64,000 nt of DNA from Sporosarcina beigongshangi (lineage in GTDB: Bacteria > Actinomycetota > Actinomycetes > Actinomycetales > Micrococcaceae): assembly GCF_016820535.1 (NCBI RefSeq), contig NZ_JADHDY010000002.1, positions 1-64,000 on the forward strand. The letters are read 5' to 3'. Below the pieces are notes generated by a model. It was not told the DNA's origin and made no database searches. It saw only the letters and a program-made list of their open reading frames with translations. The translations under genes were made by a program, and so were the position numbers. This document shows, piece by piece, positions 28,479-36,554 of the stretch; the first letter of the stretch is position 1; the number at the start of each line of letters is the position of its first letter.

Positions 28479-28736
28479 GGAATCAGCTTACCCGACATTG
28501 CCGGTCAGTAACGAATCAGCCCTCCCGGCCTGCAGCCGGCGGGTGGGCGGGGGGCGATGGCGGGCCGCCGCGGGGGACGGGCTGCGGGAGGTTTGCGGAC
28601 CTGTCCCGGGATACTGTTTCAATTCTTTGGCGGCGGTGATACGTTCACCACAGGGGCACCTTAGAATCGTTCGACGAACATGCAGCCATGGGCCGCCGCG
28701 CCTCTCAGCGGTGCAGGGCGAACTAGGGGTGGAATC

Positions 28737-28952
28737 ATGCCGGACTATGACATCTTGAAGTGGATTTTTTGGGTAGCGGCGTTTGGCTTCGGCATCTTGG
28801 CCCTGGTTCGCCTTGAAGTCTTTTCCACCAATTCCACCCAACGCACGCACCGGCACTCGGGCCAGCAGATCTTGCTGTGGATCCTCACCATTGCATTTGC
28901 GCTGGCCGGATTCGTGACAGCCGCCATGGAGATGCGCGTCACCGGCCACTAG
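28737..28952 (+). CDS. Small two-helix membrane protein (71 residues)
   Basis: The ATG at 28737 follows TAGGGGTGGAATC; earlier in-frame starts have no ribosome site. The product has two membrane helices, IFWVAAFGFGILALVRL (about residues 9-26) and LLWILTIAFALAGFVTAAM (about 46-65). A short basic, His-containing loop (TQRTHRHSG) lies between them. No domain is recognised. It is a short, well-formed gene with normal third-position GC and probably a genuine inner-membrane protein of unknown role. The 28500-28736 stretch before it has no other feature. Confidence 0.7.
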   Translation: MPDYDILKWIFWVAAFGFGILALVRLEVFSTNSTQRTHRHSGQQILLWILTIAFALAGFVTAAMEMRVTGH

Positions 28953-29164
28953 GCAGCGTGGCGGTCCGGCGCCTGGTGCGCCGGGCTGCCACGATCCTCA
29001 ACCGAGCAAGCGCCCGGGCCGGCGGTGCCCGGAGCCCGCCTTCGGGAGGGGCCGATGCCGCGCTGGCCTGCAGTTGGGCCACAGGAACTGTCCTTTTGGC
29101 TCAATTGTTGCCCAATGAGGCCCTCTGGCATACGTAAGTGGTGTGCCTGTTGTAAAGTCGCTGG

Positions 29165-29312
29165 TGTGTTGTAGTCACGGCGGGAGCACCGTTTCTGCAT
29201 CATGTAGCCGCCGCAAGGCGGCGCTTTCCCAATATTGTGGTCCGCTTCGTGCGAAGACCTCGGGGGAAATCAGGGCAGTAGGGCTTGAACGGGGCCGTAC
29301 TGCCCTTATTTC
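29165..29312 (+). ncRNA. Candidate structured small RNA with its own terminator
   Basis: The 505-base gap between the small membrane protein and tRNA-Ser has no credible protein gene. It does hold stacked hairpins: GCCGCC-GCAA-GGCGGC (29208-29223, a GNRA tetraloop), GTCCGCTTCGTGCGAAGAC (29240-29258), and a strong stem GGGCAGTA (29273-29280) with TACTGCCC (29298-29305). The last is followed directly by TTATTT, a good rho-independent terminator. No downstream gene is close enough to be controlled in cis except the tRNA 150 bases on. The 5' end is a guess. I could not match it to 6S, 6C or a riboswitch class by eye. Confidence 0.4.
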
Positions 29313-29457
29313 CGCCCAAAAACATTACCCCTCCGCCCCGTCACGAGCCGCCCCGGAGGCCTCGTGGCATGGCGTGCATCACGTAGCTTCGCTTCGATTC
29401 GTGACTTCGGCACATTGTCAGGTACTCTTGAACCTGCCGTGTTTTGCACAGCAAGCT

Positions 29458-29545
29458 GGAGGATTCGCCTAGCGGCCTATGGCGCACGCCTGGAACGCGT
29501 GTTGGGTTAACGCCCTCGGGGGTTCAAATCCCCCATCCTCCGCCA
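29458..29545 (+). tRNA. tRNA-Ser (anticodon GGA)
   Basis: An 88-base tRNA with acceptor GGAGGAT pairing with ATCCTCC, discriminator G and encoded CCA. The anticodon loop CTGGAAC gives anticodon GGA, reading UCC/UCU serine codons. The long variable arm (TGTTGGGTTAACGCCCTC region) is the serine class II feature, and the T-arm GGGGGTTCAAATCCCCC is standard. Confidence 0.97.
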
Positions 29546-29547
29546 AT

Positions 29548-29582
29548 GGAAGGCCCGGAATCATTGAGATTCCGGGCCTTCC
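29548..29582 (+). terminator. Terminator after tRNA-Ser
   Basis: A perfect 15-bp stem GGAAGGCCCGGAATC (29548-29562) with GATTCCGGGCCTTCC (29568-29582) has a 5-base loop ATTGA. It starts 3 bases after the tRNA CCA end. Only GATTT follows, so the T-run is weak. Confidence 0.8.
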
Positions 29583-29639
29583 GTCGATTTAATCCACCAG
29601 CGTCGGCCCAGCCATCCGGGAAGGTCCTAGACTCGGGAT

Positions 29640-30119
29640 GTGACTATTCAAACTGTGAACACCCTTCCCCTGGCCCTCAATGACGGCACCCAAACCACCC
29701 TCGCAGGCCTGGCCGACAGGGCCGTCCTGCTGGTCAACGTGGCCTCCAAGTGCGGCTTCACCCCGCAGTACGACGCCCTTGAGGCCCTCCATGAGAAATA
29801 CCAGGCCCAGGGCCTGACCGTTGTGGGAGTGCCCTGCAACCAGTTTGGCGGCCAGGAGCCGGGCACGTCGGAGGAGATCGTGGAATTCTGCCGCAAGAAC
29901 TTCGGCGTGACCTTCCCGCTCGCCGACAAGGCCGAGGTCAACGGCGACGGCGCCCACCCCATCTACGTGGCCCTGACTGGCAACGGTGCCGAACCGGTCA
30001 AGTGGAACTTTGAGAAATTCCTCATTACGCACGACGGCGTTGTGCAGCACCGCTTCGCCTCCGACGTTACGCCGGACTCGCCCGAGCTGATCGCGGCAGT
30101 GGAGGCAGCGCTCGCCTGA
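29640..30119 (+). CDS. Glutathione peroxidase family thiol peroxidase
   Basis: A 159-residue GPx-fold protein starting at GTG (the overlapping ATG at 29638 is followed by a stop). It has the peroxidatic motif NVASKCGFTPQYDAL with a Cys in place of selenocysteine, then PCNQFGGQEPGT (conserved Gln) and VKWNFEKFLI (conserved Trp-Asn). Bacterial GPx of this kind reduce peroxides using thioredoxin or, in Actinobacteria, possibly mycothiol-linked partners. It is a cytoplasmic single gene between the tRNA and the HAD gene. Confidence 0.94.
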   Translation: MTIQTVNTLPLALNDGTQTTLAGLADRAVLLVNVASKCGFTPQYDALEALHEKYQAQGLTVVGVPCNQFGGQEPGTSEEIVEFCRKNFGVTFPLADKAEVNGDGAHPIYVALTGNGAEPVKWNFEKFLITHDGVVQHRFASDVTPDSPELIAAVEAALA

Positions 30120-30130
30120 CGGGCGAGGGA

Positions 30131-31024
30131 TCAGGCCGGGACGTCGAGCCCGTCCAGCCAGGACTTGAGGAAAGCGCCGCCGGCGAAGTCGTTGATGACG
30201 TCCCCGCCCAGGCCCAGATCCGCTGCGGTTCGCACCGGGTACGGCTTGGCGGGGACGCCCTCGGCGGGGCGCACGTCCACATGCTCCACGGTGTGGTCCT
30301 GGTGGTGCAGCCAGTCGGCCATGGCGTAGTCGGTGCGGGAATCGCCCACCGTTCGCCATGCCTGAGGCACGATGCCCTGGGCTGCCAGCAGTTCCACGGC
30401 CCGGCTGGCCCCGAGGTCCTTGCCCAGGCGCACCGACTCGATGTCGGTGGAAATGATGGACGGATCCACCCGGTAGTCGACCGTGCCGGCAGACGCCGGG
30501 GCGCTGTGCTCCAGTCGGGTTGCACCCAGGTCGTGCGCGGCCAGCAAAGCCAGCGCATCGGCGTCGAACTTGGCCTGCTCTGCAAGGTAGCTGGCGCTCT
30601 CAACCTCAACATGCTGCTCCACGGAGACCATGGCGCGCTTGGTCTCGTCGAAGAACATGTGGCCGTCGTAGCGCCGGGCCACGAGGTCGCGGATGTCGTC
30701 GCCGAAGGCAGTGGGCATGGCGAGCTCCCTGTCCACGTGGATGGGGCCGGGGCCGTCGGCGGTGAAGCTGAACCAGACTGCGCCCTTCTCGCAGATGGCG
30801 TGGACCACGGAGCCCGCGGGCAGGCCGGCGTCGAGCATGGGTGCCATGAGCTGGTCGGCGATGAAGGCGTCCGAACGGCCCGTATTGAAGATGACGGGGA
30901 TGCCGCGGTTCACCAAGGCGATCAGTGTCGCGATGATGTCCTCCGGCACGCGTCGGGTTACGGGGCTGGCGAGCGGACCGTCGACGTCAAGTAGCAGGGC
31001 GAGCGGGGGTTGGTTCAAAGTCAT
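30131..31024 (-). CDS. HAD-superfamily hydrolase
   Basis: The ATG at 31024 gives 297 residues starting MTLNQPPLALLLDVDGPLAS; earlier in-frame residues are probably untranslated. HAD motif I is DVDGPL (nucleophile Asp and acid/base Asp), motif II is VIFNTGRS, and motif IV is TVGDSRTDYAMAD. A Cof-type cap domain lies between about residues 80 and 190. The substrate is unknown; sugar phosphate phosphatases are a common role in this class. It converges with the peroxidase gene with 11 bases between the stops. Confidence 0.85.
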   Translation of the reverse strand: MTLNQPPLALLLDVDGPLASPVTRRVPEDIIATLIALVNRGIPVIFNTGRSDAFIADQLMAPMLDAGLPAGSVVHAICEKGAVWFSFTADGPGPIHVDRELAMPTAFGDDIRDLVARRYDGHMFFDETKRAMVSVEQHVEVESASYLAEQAKFDADALALLAAHDLGATRLEHSAPASAGTVDYRVDPSIISTDIESVRLGKDLGASRAVELLAAQGIVPQAWRTVGDSRTDYAMADWLHHQDHTVEHVDVRPAEGVPAKPYPVRTAADLGLGGDVINDFAGGAFLKSWLDGLDVPA

Positions 31025-31143
31025 GCCCCCATGGTTGCAGCCCGTGCGCCGGAGGGCCACTTTGCATAACCTTTTCGCAACACACCCGCGGCACATGTGG
31101 ACAGCAGTTCCAATAGCTGCTTGCAGTCCCTAGGCTGAAGAGT

Positions 31144-31443
31144 GTGATCTTTAAAGCTGTCGGCGACAATCGCCCGTACCCTGACCATGGATACGTCACG
31201 CCCAAAGACTGGGCCGGCGTAGCTCCCCGACAGGTCCGGCTCGCCGACCTTGTGACCACCAAGGCGCAGTTGGATCTGGAGGCGCTGCTGGCCGAGGACT
31301 CCACCTTTTTTGGGGACCTGTTCCCGCACGTGGTCCAGTGGCACGACACCCTCTACCTTGAGGATGGGCTGCACCGCGCCGTGCGCACCGCCCTCCACCA
31401 GCGCACAATCCTGCATGCCCGGGTCCTGGTGATCGATGACTAG
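31144..31443 (+). CDS. Conserved actinobacterial small protein (99 residues)
   Basis: Starts at GTG and encodes MIFKAVGDNRPYPDHGYVTP onward, with QLDLEALLAEDSTFFGDLFPH in the centre and HTRTALHQR-like basic residues near the end. Relatives in Arthrobacter-type genomes, as I recall, are sometimes labelled VapB-like antitoxins, but there is no toxin gene beside it and no ribbon-helix-helix pattern is obvious. The next gene overlaps its last 8 bases. I treat it as an uncharacterised protein co-transcribed with the LytR_C protein. Confidence 0.75.
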   Translation: MIFKAVGDNRPYPDHGYVTPKDWAGVAPRQVRLADLVTTKAQLDLEALLAEDSTFFGDLFPHVVQWHDTLYLEDGLHRAVRTALHQRTILHARVLVIDD

Positions 31444-32293
31444 GCCCCCTGCAGGCGAATCCGCACGGGAGCCGGGGAAGCAGGACGACGCCGGTGCGCC
31501 GGAAGATGCGGCGCAGGTGCCGGCGGGGAAGGTCGACGACGTCCTGCTCACCGCCGGGCAGCGGCGCAAGGCGGAGCGTGAGGCGCGCAGGCAGGCCAAG
31601 GACGCCGCCTACGAATTGCGCCGGCAGCGCAAGAAAAGCAAGGACGCCAGCTCCTGGCGGGGGCGCCACATTGTGGACAGCAACGGCCTGGCAGAAGCGT
31701 TTCCCGAACCCGAGTCGACGGAGCTGGAGACGGGCACGGTGCGCCGTCGCATCACGCACGGGGTTGTGCTGGTGCTGCTGCTGGCGCTTCTGGTGGCGGG
31801 ACTGGTCCTGGCGGGCATGATCCAGCGCGGAGAGCTGGAGCTGACGCTTGGGCCGGGCAAGCCCACACCGACCCCGGAAGGCTGCCCCGCGGAAAAACTC
31901 GACTACCCCGCCAACAAGAGCGTGAGCGTGAACGTCTACAACGCCAGCTCGAAGGAAGGCAGGGCCGGGACGGTGGCCGAAGAGCTTAAGAAGCGCGGCT
32001 TCTCCGTCAAGAAGGTGGACAACGGCACCACCGAATACTCGGCGCCGGCCGTCATCATTTCTGGCCCCTCGGGCCATGCGGCTGCGTTCGCACTGCAGCG
32101 GAACCTGCCCAACACCGAGTACGTCCAGGACGCGCGCAAGGACGGTTCCGTGGATGTGGTGCTGACCGGCACCTTTGTGGGCCTGGTGGCGGTGCCCAAG
32201 GTGGATGAAACACCGGGGGTGCTCTCCTGCCCCCGGCTGGCCCCGAAAAAAACCGCCCCGGCAACCGCCCCGGTGACAGCTCCGGCAGGCTAG
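31436..32293 (+). CDS. LytR_C domain membrane protein
   Basis: A 285-residue bitopic protein. The N-terminal cytoplasmic part is highly charged (Arg/Lys/Ala-rich near 40-70). One membrane helix lies at about 108-128 (VVLVLLLALLVAGLVLAGMI). An external LytR_C domain (about 155-245) has VSVNVYNASSKEGRAGTVAE and ELKKRGFSVKKVDNGTT. LytR_C domains accompany LytR-CpsA-Psr enzymes that attach polymers to peptidoglycan; here the catalytic LCP domain is missing, so this is an accessory protein. It overlaps the 99-residue gene. Confidence 0.85.
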   Translation: MTRPPAGESAREPGKQDDAGAPEDAAQVPAGKVDDVLLTAGQRRKAEREARRQAKDAAYELRRQRKKSKDASSWRGRHIVDSNGLAEAFPEPESTELETGTVRRRITHGVVLVLLLALLVAGLVLAGMIQRGELELTLGPGKPTPTPEGCPAEKLDYPANKSVSVNVYNASSKEGRAGTVAEELKKRGFSVKKVDNGTTEYSAPAVIISGPSGHAAAFALQRNLPNTEYVQDARKDGSVDVVLTGTFVGLVAVPKVDETPGVLSCPRLAPKKTAPATAPVTAPAG

Positions 32294-32399
32294 GCGTGAC
32301 ACCTTGAAACCCGCGGCGGGTTGTCGCGACGCGGTGAAGCCGGCTACGGCCCAAAGAGAGAGGCCCGGCTCACTGAACCAGGCCCCTCTCCAGCCCAGG

Positions 32400-34280
32400 C
32401 TATGCGGTCGGTCCAGACGGGACCATGCTGCAATCGGCGGCTGAACCCGCACGTTGTGGTGCCCAGCCGTCGTATCCCTGCAGGTAGGCGGCGGCCGTGA
32501 AGTTCTCGGCCTCCGCCGCGGGCAATTGCGGCCGGTCAGCGGTTATCCTCGCGCCGGGGCCGAGGTTGTTGAACTCGTGGAAACGGGCCTCTCGCCAGGC
32601 GAACCCGCTCATGTCCGTCCAGGGGGAGCCCGAAATGTGGGCGCCCATCCACGAATCGCGGAACAGTACCTGGGCCACCGCGCGGGGGTCCCCGCCCGAG
32701 TGCCACGGCCTGCCCAGGTGGACGGAATTCCTGGCGGCGTCCGAAACGAGCCGGCACCCGTCGAATAGATACCCGAAGGGGATCGACAGGTCGATGCTGC
32801 CGGCGCTGACGTATCCGTTGTTGCTCGCCGACGCCCGGTCCAGGGAACGGATTTCACAACCGCGGAACACTGCGGTTCCACGGCCAAAGATAAAGTCCAC
32901 GTCACCCTCCACATAGCAGCCCTCGAAGAGGAACCGTGACTGGATTCCCACCCCCGGCGAGTTGATCAGCAATGTGTCCTGGTTGCCCAGGCACCTGACA
33001 CCGGTTAGCACCGACCGGTCCGCCGTGATGTGCAGCGCCACGGCCTGGCGGTCTTTGATGTCCAGGTTGGCGGCCTCGTCGAAGTCATTGCTGAACGTCA
33101 GGTTGGCCGCTGCGAAATCAGGTCCGTCAATCCGGACGGACGCACTGCCGGATGTACCGAAATTGCCGGTGCCGTCAGGCTTCGGCGTTCCAGAGGCGTT
33201 GTTGTAGACAACTAAGACGTCCTCGGGGCGGCTGCCCTGGCCGATGAATGAGACACGCGGCTTGTTGCCGGGGACCCGCACCGCCTCACGGTAGGTGCCG
33301 GGCTGGATCCTGATTTCGGTCCGTCGAGTGCTGTTGGGCGCTACAGCATCTACGGCGGACTGCACCGTCGCGAAGGGCATCCCCGGTCCGACATCGAGCA
33401 CCACCGGCAGGTCCACCGGCCGTTCTGGGGGCCAGTACATGTCCAGCGCTGCGTCCAGCCCGCCGTAGAGGTTCCGAAACCACCCAGGCGGGACAATGCG
33501 CCGCGCCTGCATCTCGCCAGCCACCAATCGGGCGACCGCCAGGGCGCCGGCGGCCTGGAAATGGGTGTTGTCTTCGGAGCCTTGCGGATATTGCGGGTGC
33601 ACGCCGGGATCCAGGAACAGAAAGTGCGACTTTGTGCCTTCAGGACCAAGCGTCTGCCACAATGCCTTCGAGGATTCCGTCAGATCCACCAGTGGAGTGC
33701 CGGACGCCGCGGCGAGGTCCCGCACAGCCTGCGGGTAGGCGCCGTGGGAGTCCTGGGCATTGCCCGCCACGTCGAATCTGCGGCGCTCCACAGGCGTGAC
33801 CAGCACGGGCGTGGCTCCGCGGCTCCTGGCGCCCTCAACGTAGCGGCCCAGATACTCTTTGAAGGTGGTGTCCGGGAGGGTGCCGCGCGCCGGGTCGGCC
33901 ACTTTCTCGTCGTTGTGGCCGAACGAGATGAGCATGCAATCACCCGGTTGCAGCAGGGCCAACACCCGATCCAGCACACCGGTGTCCGCGAAGCTCTTGG
34001 AGGAAGCCCCTGACCAGCCCATGTCAAAGACCGCGGCCTGCGGACCCAGCAGGAGCGGCAGGGCCTGCCCCCATCCGGCCCGCGGGCGCTCGGACTGTTG
34101 ATAGGCCGACGACGTCGAGTCGCCCACCACAAAGATCACCGGATTTCTGCGGGGCCGGCTCCGGGAAGAATCTGCGCGGGTGGTGGTCAGGGCCGCCCCG
34201 GCTCCGGAGAAGCCTAGGAAGCCGGCGGTGAGCGCCGCGGATGCCAGGACAGTGCGGCGGCTGGGCAGCACCGCGGCCAT
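32400..34280 (-). CDS. Secreted rhamnogalacturonan acetylesterase - pectin methylesterase fusion
   Basis: The ATG at 34280 is chosen because it overlaps the pectate lyase stop (TGATG) and begins a twin-arginine-like signal MAAVLPSRRTVLASAALTAG (626 residues). Domain 1, about 36-265, is SGNH/CE12: VVGDSTSSAYQ (Ser), GWSGASSKSFAD (Gly), SFGHNDEKV (Asn) and DNTHFQAAGA (Asp-His). Domain 2, about 300-600, is CE8 pectin methylesterase: NQDTLLINSPG, GCYVEGDVDFIFGRG (catalytic Asp pair) and GRPWHSGG (Arg-Trp). One protein can thus remove acetyl and methyl esters from pectin, clearing the way for the pectate lyase encoded just upstream. Two esterases in one chain is an uncommon arrangement. Confidence 0.92.
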   Translation of the reverse strand: MAAVLPSRRTVLASAALTAGFLGFSGAGAALTTTRADSSRSRPRRNPVIFVVGDSTSSAYQQSERPRAGWGQALPLLLGPQAAVFDMGWSGASSKSFADTGVLDRVLALLQPGDCMLISFGHNDEKVADPARGTLPDTTFKEYLGRYVEGARSRGATPVLVTPVERRRFDVAGNAQDSHGAYPQAVRDLAAASGTPLVDLTESSKALWQTLGPEGTKSHFLFLDPGVHPQYPQGSEDNTHFQAAGALAVARLVAGEMQARRIVPPGWFRNLYGGLDAALDMYWPPERPVDLPVVLDVGPGMPFATVQSAVDAVAPNSTRRTEIRIQPGTYREAVRVPGNKPRVSFIGQGSRPEDVLVVYNNASGTPKPDGTGNFGTSGSASVRIDGPDFAAANLTFSNDFDEAANLDIKDRQAVALHITADRSVLTGVRCLGNQDTLLINSPGVGIQSRFLFEGCYVEGDVDFIFGRGTAVFRGCEIRSLDRASASNNGYVSAGSIDLSIPFGYLFDGCRLVSDAARNSVHLGRPWHSGGDPRAVAQVLFRDSWMGAHISGSPWTDMSGFAWREARFHEFNNLGPGARITADRPQLPAAEAENFTAAAYLQGYDGWAPQRAGSAADCSMVPSGPTA

Positions 34281-35650
34281 CAGCGGCTGTCTCCTGCCGT
34301 GTAGATGGGGCCGGTGGCGCCATTCAAGAGGCCCGGAACGGCTTGGGCAGGGTGCACCTTCGTGCGCAGCGTGGGCACCCATGAGGTGTCCTCGGCCAGA
34401 TGGTTCTCCGCCGTGGCGGCTGCATTGTAGGCAGCGCGGAGGTCCATGATCTTTCCATTGACGGCATTCTTGACCGTTGCGATGGTGCTGCCCTTGTATC
34501 GGGCGACAATTCCCGCGGGGTCGATGCCCTGGGGGAGGACAAACGCGTTGGCTTCGGCGTACAAGTGGGACTCAACGCCGGCGCCCAGCGTGTAGACGTA
34601 GGGGACAGGGCTGCCCGCGGCGCCCACCTTGAAGAGGTTGTTGTACAAGTCCACGTGCCCGTAGCGGACGCGGGGAGCGCGTTGGCCGATGTTTTCGAAG
34701 ACGTTGTGGTGGATGGTGACTCGCAGCTTGCCCGGGTCGCCGCGGGTGGCCGAATCGGTGGATCCGATCAGAAGGAGCTTGTCATGGTCAGCGAACCGGT
34801 TGAAGGACATGGTGACCAGGTCGGAACCGTTGGTGACATCGACGGCACCGTCGTGCACCTGGTAGGGGCGCCCGAAGTACAGGGGCTGCTTGTCGTCGAA
34901 GTTGGGTGCGTCGGTGAATTCGGAATGGTCGATCCAGACATTCGTTGCCTTGTTGATGACTTGGAGCAGGTCATACTCGCTGTTCCAATTTCCCTCCGCA
35001 CCGTCCGTTGGGTCCCAGGCTGGAAAGCAGTCGTGGGCGTCGCGGAAAGCCAGGTTGCGGACAATGACGTTGCTGGCACCGTTGATCCGCAGGGCCGCCC
35101 CTTCAATGGCGCTCTCGGGAGTGGCCCCGACGAGGGTGGTGTTGCTGGGGATGTCCATCCGGATGGTCTTGGCCTGGTTGTCGGCAGCTGCCCGTCGGGC
35201 CGTCTCCTGCGTTCCTTCCGGCTCTTGGCCCGTTCCGTACGTGGCCGGGTCGAAATCTGTCAAGTACTGTTCAAGGCTGTATCCGGTTCCCGCGGCATAG
35301 TCTTCACAGCGCAGGACGGTGCCGTCCAATGCCGTGTTGGCGTGGATGGTGCCGTGGACCCGGATGATGCTGGGCAGTGAACCGGCACTGGCAAGGGCCG
35401 CCTGCAGTTCGGCCCTCGTCGAGACATCATGGACGTTGGCGCCAGCCGCGGCCGAGCCGCCGGTGGTTCCGGAGCCTGCAGAGGCCCAGCCGTTGCCCGG
35501 GGCGAGCACCTGGCGTTCCAGCGGGGTCTGGGCTGTTTGGGCCGAGGCGTCTGCCACGGGGCCGGGCGCGGCCACCGCCGGCGGGATGATCATGGCGCCG
35601 GCCACCGCCAGGACTGCAGGCAGGGCCAGATACTTAAAGTGTTTTCGCAT
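34280..35650 (-). CDS. Secreted pectate lyase (PL1 family)
   Basis: A 456-residue enzyme with an N-terminal signal peptide (MRKHFKYLALPAVLAVAGAM, cleaved near residue 28). The parallel beta-helix contains SNVIVRNLAFRDAHDCFPAW, the Ca2+-binding and conserved WIDHSEFTDA near residue 228, HHNVFENIGQRAPRVRYG with the catalytic Arg, and YNNLFKVG. Pectate lyases cut de-esterified homogalacturonan by beta-elimination. The stop overlaps the start of the esterase fusion, so lyase and esterase are made from one message. A LacI-type operator is 92 bases upstream of the start. Confidence 0.95.
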   Translation of the reverse strand: MRKHFKYLALPAVLAVAGAMIIPPAVAAPGPVADASAQTAQTPLERQVLAPGNGWASAGSGTTGGSAAAGANVHDVSTRAELQAALASAGSLPSIIRVHGTIHANTALDGTVLRCEDYAAGTGYSLEQYLTDFDPATYGTGQEPEGTQETARRAAADNQAKTIRMDIPSNTTLVGATPESAIEGAALRINGASNVIVRNLAFRDAHDCFPAWDPTDGAEGNWNSEYDLLQVINKATNVWIDHSEFTDAPNFDDKQPLYFGRPYQVHDGAVDVTNGSDLVTMSFNRFADHDKLLLIGSTDSATRGDPGKLRVTIHHNVFENIGQRAPRVRYGHVDLYNNLFKVGAAGSPVPYVYTLGAGVESHLYAEANAFVLPQGIDPAGIVARYKGSTIATVKNAVNGKIMDLRAAYNAAATAENHLAEDTSWVPTLRTKVHPAQAVPGLLNGATGPIYTAGDSR

Positions 35651-35741
35651 GTTCCTTCTTCCGTCATTGGAATGGGTCGCACCCCGCCCCGGCAGCAGGT
35701 GTGATGCTGATCACTGGGGCGGCGCTACAAAGGAGACTACA

Positions 35742-35757
35742 GAGAAAACGTTTTCTC
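35742..35757 (-). promoter_or_regulatory. LacI-family operator upstream of the pectin operon
   Basis: GAGAAAACGTTTTCTC is a perfect 16-bp palindrome with the central CG typical of LacI/GalR operators. It sits 92 bases before the pectate lyase ATG. The LacI protein itself is not in the window; the adjacent TetR gene would not be expected to read this type of site. Confidence 0.7.
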
Positions 35758-35842
35758 GACAAGGCTTTTTCCGGAATGCGCGTGAAAGGAAAAAGGGCCC
35801 GTCGGTCCCGCCGGGCAGTGGCGGGAGGTTTCGAAGGCGGCC

Positions 35843-36469
35843 CTACGCGAGCTTGACCGGGCGCCCGTCGGTGTCGAAGGAGGCGCCGACGCCCGCCTGG
35901 ATAAACCGTACGGCTGCGGCGATGCGGTCCTCGTCGGGAGTGTCGGAGTTCCGCCGCGAGGCGCTGGCCGTCAGGGAACCGTGGATCAGCTGGACCAGCC
36001 CGTCGACGTCGGCCGGCGGCAGGTACTGCTGGCTCATGCCGTCCCGCAGGATGTCCACGAGCAGCGTGTTCAGCTCGCCCACGTGCACGCCCAGCTTTTC
36101 AAAGGACTCGCCGGAAAGGACCGAGCGCATGGCCGGGCCCGGCGGGAGGTGGCGGCGGGTGAGGTCGGTCAGCTGCGCCCGCACATACACGGCGAGCCGG
36201 TCCACCGGATTCTCCAACCCGTCCAGCTGCGACTTCAGCTCGACGACAAACTTGCCGGTCTCATCCAGGGCATAGGCCACCAGGAGCTGTTCCAGGTCGG
36301 CAAAGTAGTTGTAGACGGCGGTTCTTCCCACGCCGGCGGTCCTGGCGACGTCGGTCATGGTCAGACCGGGCAAACCGTGCGTAAAGAGCAGTTCACCAAA
36401 GGCGTCGAGGATTTTGCGCTGCGTCTGCGCGCGCTGCGCCGCATTCGTGGGGGCGGCAATTCGTGGCAT
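35843..36469 (-). CDS. TetR-family transcriptional regulator
   Basis: A 208-residue regulator starting MPRIAAPTNAAQRAQTQRKI. The HTH covers about residues 15-62: ILDAFGELLFTHGLPGLTMT, then DVARTAGVGRTAVYNYFADL. The C-terminal ligand-binding domain is divergent, as usual. It sits upstream of the pectin genes on the same strand with 192 bases between, so it may be separate from that operon. The ligand is unknown. Confidence 0.9.
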   Translation of the reverse strand: MPRIAAPTNAAQRAQTQRKILDAFGELLFTHGLPGLTMTDVARTAGVGRTAVYNYFADLEQLLVAYALDETGKFVVELKSQLDGLENPVDRLAVYVRAQLTDLTRRHLPPGPAMRSVLSGESFEKLGVHVGELNTLLVDILRDGMSQQYLPPADVDGLVQLIHGSLTASASRRNSDTPDEDRIAAAVRFIQAGVGASFDTDGRPVKLA

Positions 36470-36554
36470 AGAGACATTTTAGCGTCATTTCGTCAGTAAA
36501 AGAACTTTCGGAAGCCGCCCGGCAAGCCGCCGCCCCCCACAGGGCTGCCGGCCA

